DNA of 64,000 nt from Paucibacter sp. PLA-PC-4 (GTDB lineage Bacteria > Pseudomonadota > Gammaproteobacteria > Burkholderiales > Burkholderiaceae_C). The stretch is from NCBI RefSeq assembly GCF_026241155.1, contig NZ_JAPFGP010000002.1:62001-126000 (forward strand), given 5' to 3'. Each line of letters opens with the position of its first letter. Position 1 is the stretch's first letter. The notes beneath the pieces were generated by a model. The model ran no database searches and had not been told where the DNA came from. It saw nothing but the letters and a program-made list of their open reading frames with translations. Below, piece after piece: positions 1 to 6,897 of this stretch. Both the position numbers and the translations under genes were made by a program.

Positions 1-537
1 ATCGAGTTCACCAACCTCGGCAGCTCGGCCGTAGACTTCAGCGGCTGGTCATTCGACGACGACTCGCGCCTGGCCGGCGTCGTGAATCTGTCCGGCTTCG
101 GGCTGGTGGGCGCCGGCGAGTCGGTGATCCTGGCCGAGTCCGATGCTGCAGACTTCCGTGCCGCTTGGGGCCTGACCGCCGGCGTCAAGGTGATCGGCAA
201 TAACGGCACCAATCTGGGTCGCGCCGACGAGATCAACCTGTTCGACGGCGCCGGGCAACTGGTTGACCGTCTGACCTACGGCGATCAGGCTCGTGGCACG
301 GTGCGCGCCGACACGCGCAGCGGCAACCCGCTGAGCCTGGCCGACCTGCAGCAGACCACGCCCACCCGCTGGGTGCTGGCCTCGGACGGGGATGCCTTCG
401 GCTCGCGTCTGTCGCTGGACGGTGGCATCGGCAACCCCGGTCAGTTCGCACTGGCTGTGCCCGAGCCCTCGAGCTATGCGCTGCTGATCGGTGGCCTGGC
501 CCTGCTGGCCGGTGTGGCACGCCGCCGCGCGAAGTAA
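1..537 (+). CDS. Lamin-tail-domain PEP-CTERM protein (5' end cut off)
   Basis: The frame is open from the first base, so the true start lies outside the window; 178 residues remain. The visible part reads like a lamin-tail domain (starting IEFTNLGSSAVDFSGWSF, then a beta-rich repeat with LVDRLTYGD), a fold found in secreted bacterial proteins and often fused to nucleases or surface domains. The C-terminus is a textbook PEP-CTERM signal: VPEPSS, a hydrophobic stretch of about 15 residues, then RRRAK. Such proteins are exported and processed by exosortase, usually into the exopolysaccharide layer; no exosortase gene is in this window. The next PEP-CTERM gene begins 16 bases downstream, so the two are probably cotranscribed. 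The missing N-terminal part could hold a catalytic domain, so function is not assignable. Confidence 0.8.
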   Translation: MEFTNLGSSAVDFSGWSFDDDSRLAGVVNLSGFGLVGAGESVILAESDAADFRAAWGLTAGVKVIGNNGTNLGRADEINLFDGAGQLVDRLTYGDQARGTVRADTRSGNPLSLADLQQTTPTRWVLASDGDAFGSRLSLDGGIGNPGQFALAVPEPSSYALLIGGLALLAGVARRRAK

Positions 538-553
538 AAAGGCGGTCACGATC

Positions 554-1477
554 ATGAGCATCAAGAAAACCCTGCTGGCGCTGGCCCTGTCCATGGGCGC
601 GCTGGGCGCCTCTGCCGCCGGCCTCGATCTGTCGCGCTACCAGCTCGGCGCCAACTACGCGCTCGACACGCTGGGCGGCATGGGGCTGGAAGCCTCGGCC
701 GTGAGCTATGCGCGCGACCGCAACAGCCTGTTCTTCGTCGGTGACGAGGGCCTGGGCGTGGTCGAGATCTCGCTGACCGGCCAGACGCTGGGCAGCATGC
801 GCTTCTCCGGCTGGCCGACCAACAGCACGCACAACGATGCCGAGGGCCTGGCCTATCTAGGCAATGGCCAGCTGGTGGTGGTCGACGAGCGGCCGCAGGA
901 TGCGCACCGCTTCAGCTACCAGGCCGGTGGCAGTATCAATCTGGCGAATGCCCAGTCGGTGTCCTTTGGCGGCAACGCCGGCAATCTGGGCACTGAGGGC
1001 ATCAGCTACGATCCGCGCAACGGCGGCAGCTTCGTCACCGTCAAGCAGGGCAGCCCGCAGGCCGTGCTGGCCGGCGGCCTGAACTTCGCGACCGGCGTCT
1101 CGACAATGAGCGCGCTGTTCAGCCCGGCGCTGCTGGGCCTGGCCAGCCTGTCGGATGTGCAGACCCTGGCCTCGGTCGATGCGCTGGCCGGCACGGCGGC
1201 AGCCGATCACCTGCTGATCTTGAGCCTGGAATCGCAGCGCCTGGTCGAGGTCAACCGCAGCGGCCAGATCTTCTCCAGCCTGGACCTCAGCGGCCTGACC
1301 CAGCAGGCCATCGAGGGCGTGACGGTGGACGAGAAAGGCATCATCTACCTGGTCGCCGAGGATTCGGGCTTCGGAAATTCGCGCCTGATCGTGCTGACGC
1401 CGGTGCCCGAGCCGGCCAGTGTGATGCTGATGCTGGCGGGCCTGGGGCTGCTGGGCTGGCGCGCAAGACGGCGCTGA
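554..1477 (+). CDS. SdiA-regulated-like beta-propeller PEP-CTERM protein
   Basis: This is a 307-residue secreted protein. It starts at the ATG behind AAAAAGGCGG and has a clear signal peptide (MSIKKTLLALALSMGALGASA). The body resembles the SdiA-regulated / esterase-like-of-phytase propeller family: EASAVSYARDRNSLFFVGDEG, then HNDAEGLAYLGNG and AIEGVTVDEKGIIYLVAEDSG, repeated strands each carrying an acidic or Gly turn. The end carries a PEP-CTERM anchor (PVPEPASVMLMLAGLGLLGWRARRR). A longer in-frame start at 491 overlaps the previous gene and would hide the signal peptide, so it was rejected. It probably forms one unit with the preceding PEP-CTERM gene. Biochemical role is unknown; related domains are only loosely linked to phosphoester hydrolysis. 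Confidence 0.82.
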   Translation: MSIKKTLLALALSMGALGASAAGLDLSRYQLGANYALDTLGGMGLEASAVSYARDRNSLFFVGDEGLGVVEISLTGQTLGSMRFSGWPTNSTHNDAEGLAYLGNGQLVVVDERPQDAHRFSYQAGGSINLANAQSVSFGGNAGNLGTEGISYDPRNGGSFVTVKQGSPQAVLAGGLNFATGVSTMSALFSPALLGLASLSDVQTLASVDALAGTAAADHLLILSLESQRLVEVNRSGQIFSSLDLSGLTQQAIEGVTVDEKGIIYLVAEDSGFGNSRLIVLTPVPEPASVMLMLAGLGLLGWRARRR

Positions 1478-1500
1478 GCAGCGCTGGGAGCCGCAGGGTC

Positions 1501-1552
1501 GCGGCGATGATGTGACGCGAAACTGTATACACTTCTGCTCACACATCGCCGC
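1501..1552. repeat. 9-bp inverted repeat in the gap before puuD
   Basis: GCGGCGATG at 1501-1509 pairs perfectly with CATCGCCGC at 1544-1552 around a 34-base AT-richer loop. It sits just after the PEP-CTERM stop at 1477 and 96 bases before puuD. There is no T-run, so it is not a standard intrinsic terminator. It may be a transcript-end hairpin or a regulator site. Confidence 0.3.
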
Positions 1553-1647
1553 GGCGCCCGGGTGTAGCCACCCGGTCAGCGCGATGCTTCGCCGGTTCAC
1601 AGCGCCCGCAGTGGTGGGCCGGCCCATCGTCCGCTGGGTGCTGCTGC

Positions 1648-2850
1648 ATGGAAACTTATCTGCTCGACTGGGCCAATTTGCTCTTGCGTTGGCTGCATGT
1701 CATCGTGGGCATCGCCTGGATCGGCGCCTCTTTCTACTTCGTCTGGCTGGACAATCATCTGCTCAAGCCTGCGGCGGCCGATCTGAAGGCCAAGGGTGTT
1801 GACGGCGAGCTGTGGGCCGTGCACGGTGGCGGCTTCTACAACCCGCAGAAGTACCTGGTGGCGCCGCCCGATCTGCCCCAGCATCTGCACTGGTTCTACT
1901 GGGAGAGCTACTGGACCTGGATGAGCGGCTTCGCGCTGTTCGTCGTGCTCTACCTCTTCAATGCCGAGAGCTTTCTGATCGACAAGCGGGTGTTCGATTG
2001 GGGCGCGCCAGCGGCGATCACGGCGGCGCTGGGATTCCTGGCTGCCGGCTGGCTGGTCTATGACCAGATCTGCCGCCGTTTCGGGCACAGCAAGGATGGC
2101 AGCATCGGCAATGACGGTCTGGTGCTGGGTCTGATCGCGGTCTTTGTCGTCGCGGCGAGCTGGGGCGCGGGACAACTGTTCGCCGGCCGCGCGGCCTTTC
2201 TGATCATCGGCGCGATGCTGGCGACGATGATGAGCGCCAATGTGTTCTTCTGGATCATTCCGGGCCAGAAACAGGTAATTGCCGATATGCGCGCCGGCCG
2301 ATCGGTGAACCCGGTGTTCGGCCAGCGCGGCAAGCAGCGCAGCGTGCACAACACTTATTTCACGCTGCCGGTGCTGATCGCGATGCTCAGCAACCACTAC
2401 GGCATGCTCTACAGCCATGCCCAGGGCTGGCTGGTGCTGGTGCTGCTGATGGCCGTCGGCGTGCTGGTGCGGACCTGGTTCGTCAAGCGGCACAAAGGTG
2501 TCAACGCCTGGGGCCTGATCGTCACTGCCCTGGCACTGCTGGCTGTGCTGATCGCCTGGATGGCTCCGGCCAAGCCGGACGCTGCCGCCGCAACAGCGGC
2601 CTCCGCGCCGACGCTGGCCCAGGTGCAGGCCGTGATCGAGCAGCGCTGCACGATGTGCCACAACGCCCAGCTGGCCCAGAAGGGCATGCAGTTGCACACG
2701 CCGGCACTGGTCGAGCAGCATGCCCAGGCGATTTACCAGCAGGCGGTCGTGCAGAAGATCATGCCGCTGAACAATGCGACGCAGATCACGGACGAGGAGC
2801 GGGCCTTGCTGGGGCGCTGGTTCGAGGCGCGGCAGGCCGGCGCTCGTTGA
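1648..2850 (+). CDS. puuD: Membrane-bound urate hydroxylase with C-terminal cytochrome c domain
   Basis: This 400-residue integral membrane protein matches the PuuD family, which oxidises urate to 5-hydroxyisourate and passes electrons through its own haem domain. Roughly the first 310 residues are the membrane urate-oxidase domain: about eight hydrophobic segments starting LLRWLHVIVGIAWIGASFYF, with the conserved HWFYWESYWTWMSG stretch. The C-terminal 85 residues form a class I cytochrome c with one haem site, CTMCH. The start is the ATG opening METYLLDWANLLLRWLH. There is no strong Shine-Dalgarno sequence. The gene stands alone, about 46 kb from the xdhAB/guaD purine cluster that would feed it urate. 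No 5-hydroxyisourate hydrolase or OHCU decarboxylase is in the window. Confidence 0.93.
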   Translation: METYLLDWANLLLRWLHVIVGIAWIGASFYFVWLDNHLLKPAAADLKAKGVDGELWAVHGGGFYNPQKYLVAPPDLPQHLHWFYWESYWTWMSGFALFVVLYLFNAESFLIDKRVFDWGAPAAITAALGFLAAGWLVYDQICRRFGHSKDGSIGNDGLVLGLIAVFVVAASWGAGQLFAGRAAFLIIGAMLATMMSANVFFWIIPGQKQVIADMRAGRSVNPVFGQRGKQRSVHNTYFTLPVLIAMLSNHYGMLYSHAQGWLVLVLLMAVGVLVRTWFVKRHKGVNAWGLIVTALALLAVLIAWMAPAKPDAAAATAASAPTLAQVQAVIEQRCTMCHNAQLAQKGMQLHTPALVEQHAQAIYQQAVVQKIMPLNNATQITDEERALLGRWFEARQAGAR

Positions 2851-2873
2851 TGCTCTGCGGGCGTGTTGGCGCC

Positions 2874-3680
2874 TCAGCTTCTTGAGTCGAAGGCTTCTGG
2901 CAGCAGTTCAATCCCGTCCCTTCTTGCTTGCCTGGACGTATTGACCAGCATCGCGGGATCGAGATCCTTGCTGGCGGCGAGCCACATCGTGAACGGGGTC
3001 GGATCGACAGCAAGAATCTGGGCCCCGGCGGGGAGGCGGTGGCTGCGCTCTAGCGCAGACGCCACGCTGGCGACCGTGGCCCACGCATCGATCCGGCCCA
3101 ATGTCAGCTTTTTGGCGTTCGCAATTTCGGCAGGGGCCACATCGATGTTCTTGAATCCCAGCGCCGTCAAGCGCCCGAGTACGAATGCGCTCCTGACTGA
3201 GCCTACCTTGAGCGCCCTGAGGTCGGCCAGTTCCCGGCCGCGCTGGGCTGCAGCGGGAGTGAGGACCAGCACTAAGCGGTCTCGTGCGAGCGGGGTCAAC
3301 CATTGCCATGCGGATTCACGCTCCGGCGTTCTGGCGAGCGGAAAGATCAGGCAGTTGCCACGCGCGGCGGTGATCATCGCCCTGGCCCAAGGCATCCAGC
3401 AGATCTGGGCTGCGGCGTGCGGCCAAAGGACATCGATGACTCTTCTCTCCAGGATCCCGCCTGACTCGATGGCGCCGCCAAAGTAGCCGGCCAATATCCT
3501 GGGCTGGCCGGATGAAGCCGCTGGCGATGCCGAGATCGGGCCGGCGGCAAGCAGCAGCGCGGTCGAGAGAAAAACTCGCCGTGAATACCGCTCGCCGACA
3601 GGACCGCTCTTGTCAGAGGCGCCTCCGTGAGGGTCTTGTGCAGCATCAGCGCCGAGGCCGGACGTGTTGGACAATTCCAT
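2874..3680 (-). CDS. Tat-exported periplasmic binding protein (SBP_bac_3-like), orphan
   Basis: This is a 268-residue protein with a twin-arginine leader after a hydrophilic head (SRRVFLSTALLLAAGPISA, about residues 33-51). The mature part reads like a small amino-acid-type solute-binding domain: a first lobe with RMGR-like spacing (WPHAAAQICWMPWARAM), a LKVGSVRSAFVLGRLTALGF segment typical of the second lobe, and RIDAWATVASVASALE. No permease or ATPase is adjacent. It converges with puuD, leaving 23 bases between the stops. Proteins of this kind without transport partners are common in Burkholderiales and may act as sensors or extracytoplasmic scavengers. Ligand is unknown. Confidence 0.7.
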   Translation of the reverse strand: MELSNTSGLGADAAQDPHGGASDKSGPVGERYSRRVFLSTALLLAAGPISASPAASSGQPRILAGYFGGAIESGGILERRVIDVLWPHAAAQICWMPWARAMITAARGNCLIFPLARTPERESAWQWLTPLARDRLVLVLTPAAAQRGRELADLRALKVGSVRSAFVLGRLTALGFKNIDVAPAEIANAKKLTLGRIDAWATVASVASALERSHRLPAGAQILAVDPTPFTMWLAASKDLDPAMLVNTSRQARRDGIELLPEAFDSRS

Positions 3681-3738
3681 CGTGGCACCTCTGTGTGGTT
3701 TCGGGTCGGTCGTCGTAGTTGAAGTTAGTCAAACGGCC

Positions 3739-3791
3739 GGTCGTTCACAGGCATTCGGGCTGAACGCTCCGTGCAGTTGCGTTGAACGACC
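3739..3791. repeat. 9-bp inverted repeat between divergent genes
   Basis: GGTCGTTCA (3739-3747) and TGAACGACC (3783-3791) form a perfect inverted repeat with 35 bases between. They lie in the 224-base gap between the divergent genes starting at 3680 (minus) and 3905 (plus), a location that suits a regulator site. No known family consensus is recognised. Confidence 0.3.
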
Positions 3792-3904
3792 AATGCGTGA
3801 AGAGTCGGGCTGCAGGGGGCTCGCGTGGTCGTGCTGCAAGGCATGGCTCGGGTCGTCTAGACTGCAGCATCGGCCATGAAGGCCTGGTCCCAGGGGAGAG
3901 GCTC

Positions 3905-4165
3905 ATGGATTCTGTTCTTAGCGGGGTCTTCTGGTTAACCTTCGAATTGCTGCTAATCGGCACCGGCCGAGGGGTGGTGCGGCTGCTGACGCTGGGGCAT
4001 TGGCGCAGCGAGAAGTTTGGGGGCGATGAAGGCCGCATCTATGGGCCAGCAGGTGCGCTCTCGTTTCGGTTCGATGGTCAGCGGGTGATCACGAGGGCTG
4101 GCTTGTTTGTGGCCGGGCTGCTGTTCTACCTGCTGGCCGTGCCGGCGCTGTTGTGGCTGCTTTAA
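3905..4165 (+). CDS. Small two-helix membrane protein, unknown function
   Basis: This is an 86-residue protein whose ATG follows a strong GGGGAGAGG ribosome site. It has a hydrophobic N-terminal segment (VLSGVFWLTFELLLIGTGRGVV), a polar middle with RSEKFGGDEGRIYG, and a second hydrophobic helix at the end (AGLFVAGLLFYLLAVPALLWLL). This suggests two membrane passes with a short loop. A longer in-frame start at 3782 lacks a ribosome site and would add a Cys/Arg-rich head, so it was rejected. No family is recognised and the neighbours give no clue. Confidence 0.6.
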   Translation: MDSVLSGVFWLTFELLLIGTGRGVVRLLTLGHWRSEKFGGDEGRIYGPAGALSFRFDGQRVITRAGLFVAGLLFYLLAVPALLWLL

Positions 4166-4303
4166 GGCAACTCACTCTTCAGCATCGGTCGCGCGACCTG
4201 ATCTCTGATCTTGCGTTGCAAGCCGTTGCACCCCTGAGCGCAGCAGCGCTGCACCCGACCTACCGAGATTGGCCCTCAGTTTCGAACACAAAGGTTGTCA
4301 TCA

Positions 4304-4816
4304 ATGAAAGCAAGCTCACCCAGGCCTGCCCCCGTGGCCATCGCCTCATCTATCGTGGGAGCGGCCCTGCTGCTGCACTCCAGCGCATTTGCGATCAACG
4401 CCAAATATGCGCAGCAACTGGAGCGCTCCGGCTGTACCCAGGTCAGCGAAGCTCAGGGTTGCGACATCCACAAGACCAAGGCCGAAAACGCCAAGGCCGG
4501 CTTCGTCGTTATCAGCAACAACAGCGGCGCCGTCTCAGACGCCGCGCCCAAGGCGGCCCCCTCGGGTGCCACGCCCTATGCCGGCCAATGGGTCGCCAAG
4601 TCGGACTCGGGTGCCACGGTGGCCACGATACGCATCGACGCCAAGGAACGTGTCTGGGTGAACGGCAAGCCGGTCAAGGCCAAGCGTAGCGACGGCGGCC
4701 TGACGTTCAAGTCCGGCCCTATCACCTTCCGCATCCAGGGCGACCGTCGCCTGAAGGGCGAAGATACCTGGACCGATAGCGACGCGGGCACCAGGGGGCT
4801 CGTTCAGGCGGGGTGA
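4304..4816 (+). CDS. Secreted small hypothetical protein
   Basis: This is a 170-residue protein with a signal peptide (from MKASSPRPAPVAIASSIVG, about 30 residues, cleaved near SSAFA). The mature part has one CTQVSEAQGCDIHKTKAE segment with two Cys that could form a disulfide, a Ser/Ala/Pro linker, and then a beta-rich module (YAGQWVAKSDSGATVATIRID ... VWVNGKPVKAKRSDGGLTFKSG). The chosen ATG has AAAGG about nine bases upstream; a TTG nine bases earlier is possible. No known family is recognised. It lies alone between two other orphan genes. Confidence 0.65.
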   Translation: MKASSPRPAPVAIASSIVGAALLLHSSAFAINAKYAQQLERSGCTQVSEAQGCDIHKTKAENAKAGFVVISNNSGAVSDAAPKAAPSGATPYAGQWVAKSDSGATVATIRIDAKERVWVNGKPVKAKRSDGGLTFKSGPITFRIQGDRRLKGEDTWTDSDAGTRGLVQAG

Positions 4817-4947
4817 GGCTGGAGGCGGCCGTTCGGTCACACTGAGCGGGTGCCCTTGTAGGTTCAAACCCTTCACCGGTTTGTGGGACACAAGGCCCGG
4901 CAGGCAAGCCCTGACCCTAGAATTCTGGCGGTGGTGGCTTCAGGGAG

Positions 4948-5835
4948 ATGAAGATGCGCTTGTGCAATCAGGCAGGGGTTCTGTCATTGGCGGTTGGGTC
5001 AGGCGTAGCGGCATTCGCAGCGCCACTGCCGCCTGGCGCGGGCTTCCAACAGCATATCCAGTTGGTTGGTCATCTGCCCGAAGGCCAGTTGAAGACTGCA
5101 GTCGGTGCGGCTCGCTACGATCCCGCCGTGACCAACACCGCAGTGCTGGAAGACTCCCGTACAGGCATGAGCGCCGAGGCTTCGGTCAGCGCTGGATCGG
5201 CGCGCTTTGAGCTGGTTGGCGGTCACGATCCATGTGTTGTCGGACAGCCTGGGACGACTGTGTGTCCGAGGTCTACGACCTACCCAGTCAACGCGACTAT
5301 TGTCATGAGCGACATGATCAGCCTGCAGGGAACGAACTCCGGTCAGACCTATCTGACCGTTCATTTCTCCGGCAGCGTGATTGGTCACCCCAGGGATGGA
5401 GACGATCGTGCGAATGCCGTCTTCGGTGAGGCCGGCGTGCGGGTCGCCTTCAATTTACTGAACCGTACCAACGGCGGTGGTTTCGGTGACCGGCTGGAGC
5501 TACTCTCCGGCGAGCTGCTTGGCCCTGGTGGACTGTGTCTGCCCAACAATGCAGACCTCAGCTGCAGTGCCTCGGTCAATATGGACAAGAGCTATGCGCT
5601 GAACTGGAGCGGTGATTACTCGCAATGGATCATCCAGGCGACCGTCACAGGCTATGCCTCCGGCACGTGGGAAGCGCTGTTCGGGAATACGGTCTCCTTT
5701 GGTGTTCGTACCGTACCGGACGTAGACGTGACGTCGGTATCAGGCTCATTGCCGGTCAGCGTAGTGCCTGAACCTGCGTCAGCGCTGCTGCTGGGCTTGG
5801 GTGTGGCGAGTCTGGCTCTGCGTAGACGGTCTTAA
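4948..5835 (+). CDS. PEP-CTERM sorting-domain protein, unknown function
   Basis: This is a 295-residue exported protein: a signal peptide (MKMRLCNQAGVLSLAVGSGVAAFA), then a beta-rich body of about 240 residues with two Cys pairs (HDPCVVGQPGTTVCP and GLCLPNNADLSC), and a PEP-CTERM tail (VVPEPASALLLGLGVASLALRRRS). GGAG precedes the ATG in CAGGGAGATGAAGATG, so an alternative start two codons later (MRLCNQ) is possible. It converges with fdhD, separated by 13 bases. The tail predicts exosortase-dependent sorting to the surface or biofilm matrix. No enzymatic domain is recognised. Confidence 0.78.
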   Translation: MKMRLCNQAGVLSLAVGSGVAAFAAPLPPGAGFQQHIQLVGHLPEGQLKTAVGAARYDPAVTNTAVLEDSRTGMSAEASVSAGSARFELVGGHDPCVVGQPGTTVCPRSTTYPVNATIVMSDMISLQGTNSGQTYLTVHFSGSVIGHPRDGDDRANAVFGEAGVRVAFNLLNRTNGGGFGDRLELLSGELLGPGGLCLPNNADLSCSASVNMDKSYALNWSGDYSQWIIQATVTGYASGTWEALFGNTVSFGVRTVPDVDVTSVSGSLPVSVVPEPASALLLGLGVASLALRRRS

Positions 5836-5848
5836 CCCTGTCAGTTAC

Positions 5849-6643
5849 CTAGCCCGTATAGAGCACTGCCTGCTCCCCCCGACAAAAGCCATAAAGCTGC
5901 AGCCCTGCCCGGCGCGCGATGTCCACCGCCAGCGTGGTCGGGGCTGAGATCGTCGCCAGAGCGGGCACGCTCAGGCGGGCGCATTTGAGCACCAGCTCGT
6001 AGCTGGCGCGGCTAGACATGATGACAAAGCCGCCATCGTCGCAGGGCCGGCCATCCATCAGGCGCCGGCCCAGCAGCTTGTCGAGCGCGTTGTGGCGACC
6101 CACGTCTTCCATCACCAGCAGCAAGTCGCCTTCCGGCGTTGCCCAGGCGGCGGCGTGGTGGGCGCCCGTCCGCGCGTTCAGCGGCTGCTGCGCCGGCAGC
6201 TGTGCGAAGGCGCGGGCCACGGCGGCGGGGGTGATCTCGCGACGGGTTGCCAAGGGCGGCGGGGCCAGGTCGAGCTGGCGCAGGCTGTCGATGCCGCACA
6301 GGCCGCAGCCGGTGCGGCCAACCATGGTGCGGCGCCGCTCCTTCAGGCGCATCTCGGCGCTGGCCGCCACCTGCAGCTGCACCTCCCAGCCTTGCGGCTG
6401 CTGCAGCAGCTCGACGCCGTAGCACTCGGCGCGCGACTGCAGGAGCCCTTCCGACAGCGCGAAGCCCAGCGCGAAGGCCTCCAGGTCGGCCGGTGTGGAC
6501 ATCATCACGGCCTGCGAGATGCCGTTGAAGACCAGGGCCACCGGCAGTTCCACCGCGACCTGGTCGAGCTGCGCCTGCCGTTCGGTGCCGCTGATGCGCT
6601 GCACCGCCAGGGCCTGGACCGGCTCGCTTGTCGTCAACGGCAT
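5849..6643 (-). CDS. fdhD: Formate dehydrogenase accessory sulfurtransferase FdhD
   Basis: This 264-residue protein is of normal FdhD length. FdhD takes sulfur from IscS and transfers it to the bis-MGD molybdenum cofactor so that formate dehydrogenase becomes active. The essential Cys-x2-Cys loop is present as GCGLCG (Cys113, Cys116), as are the cofactor-fold motifs EDVGRHNALDKLLG and FVIMSSRASYELVLK. It is the last gene of a three-gene minus-strand operon: its start overlaps the end of the 87-residue gene by 10 bases, which itself overlaps the molybdoenzyme. This linkage makes the upstream molybdoenzyme its likely client. Confidence 0.95.
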   Translation of the reverse strand: MPLTTSEPVQALAVQRISGTERQAQLDQVAVELPVALVFNGISQAVMMSTPADLEAFALGFALSEGLLQSRAECYGVELLQQPQGWEVQLQVAASAEMRLKERRRTMVGRTGCGLCGIDSLRQLDLAPPPLATRREITPAAVARAFAQLPAQQPLNARTGAHHAAAWATPEGDLLLVMEDVGRHNALDKLLGRRLMDGRPCDDGGFVIMSSRASYELVLKCARLSVPALATISAPTTLAVDIARRAGLQLYGFCRGEQAVLYTG

Positions 6644-6897
6644 TGCGCGCGCCCCTGCTCGGTTAGATGCACCAGCCAGCGGCCGCTGCCTTCCTCATCG
6701 CATGCCAGCCGCACCCAGCCCGGGCCGGCGATGCCGCCCAGCCGCGCGTCGCTGAGCTGCGTGTACTCGCGCATCAGCAGGCTGACATTGAGTCCCAGAC
6801 GCTTGCCGATGCGGGTCAGCGCGACGCCCCGGCCCCCGTTCTGCTGATCCATTTCGGCCAGCGTATGCAGCAGGTTTTCAGACAGCAGCGTGGACAC
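6634..6897 (-). CDS. Small formate-dehydrogenase-operon protein, winged-helix-like, unknown
   Basis: This is an 87-residue soluble protein wedged between the FdhF-like enzyme (20-base overlap) and fdhD (10-base overlap), so it is certainly cotranslated with both. The sequence looks like a compact winged-helix fold: helix SENLLHTLAEMDQQ, a helix-turn-helix-like VALTRIGKRLGLNVSLLMREYTQL, then a beta wing (GPGWVRLACDEEGSGRWLVHLTEQG). This assignment is from pattern only. It may be a small accessory or regulatory protein for assembly of the molybdoenzyme. No named family is recognised. Confidence 0.72.
   Translation of the reverse strand: MSTLLSENLLHTLAEMDQQNGGRGVALTRIGKRLGLNVSLLMREYTQLSDARLGGIAGPGWVRLACDEEGSGRWLVHLTEQGRAQCR

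Noticed and set aside
4850-4890. Segment with GGTTCAAACCC resembling a tRNA T-loop
   Set aside because: No acceptor stem, D-arm or anticodon arm can be drawn around it; the likeness is limited to the T-arm.
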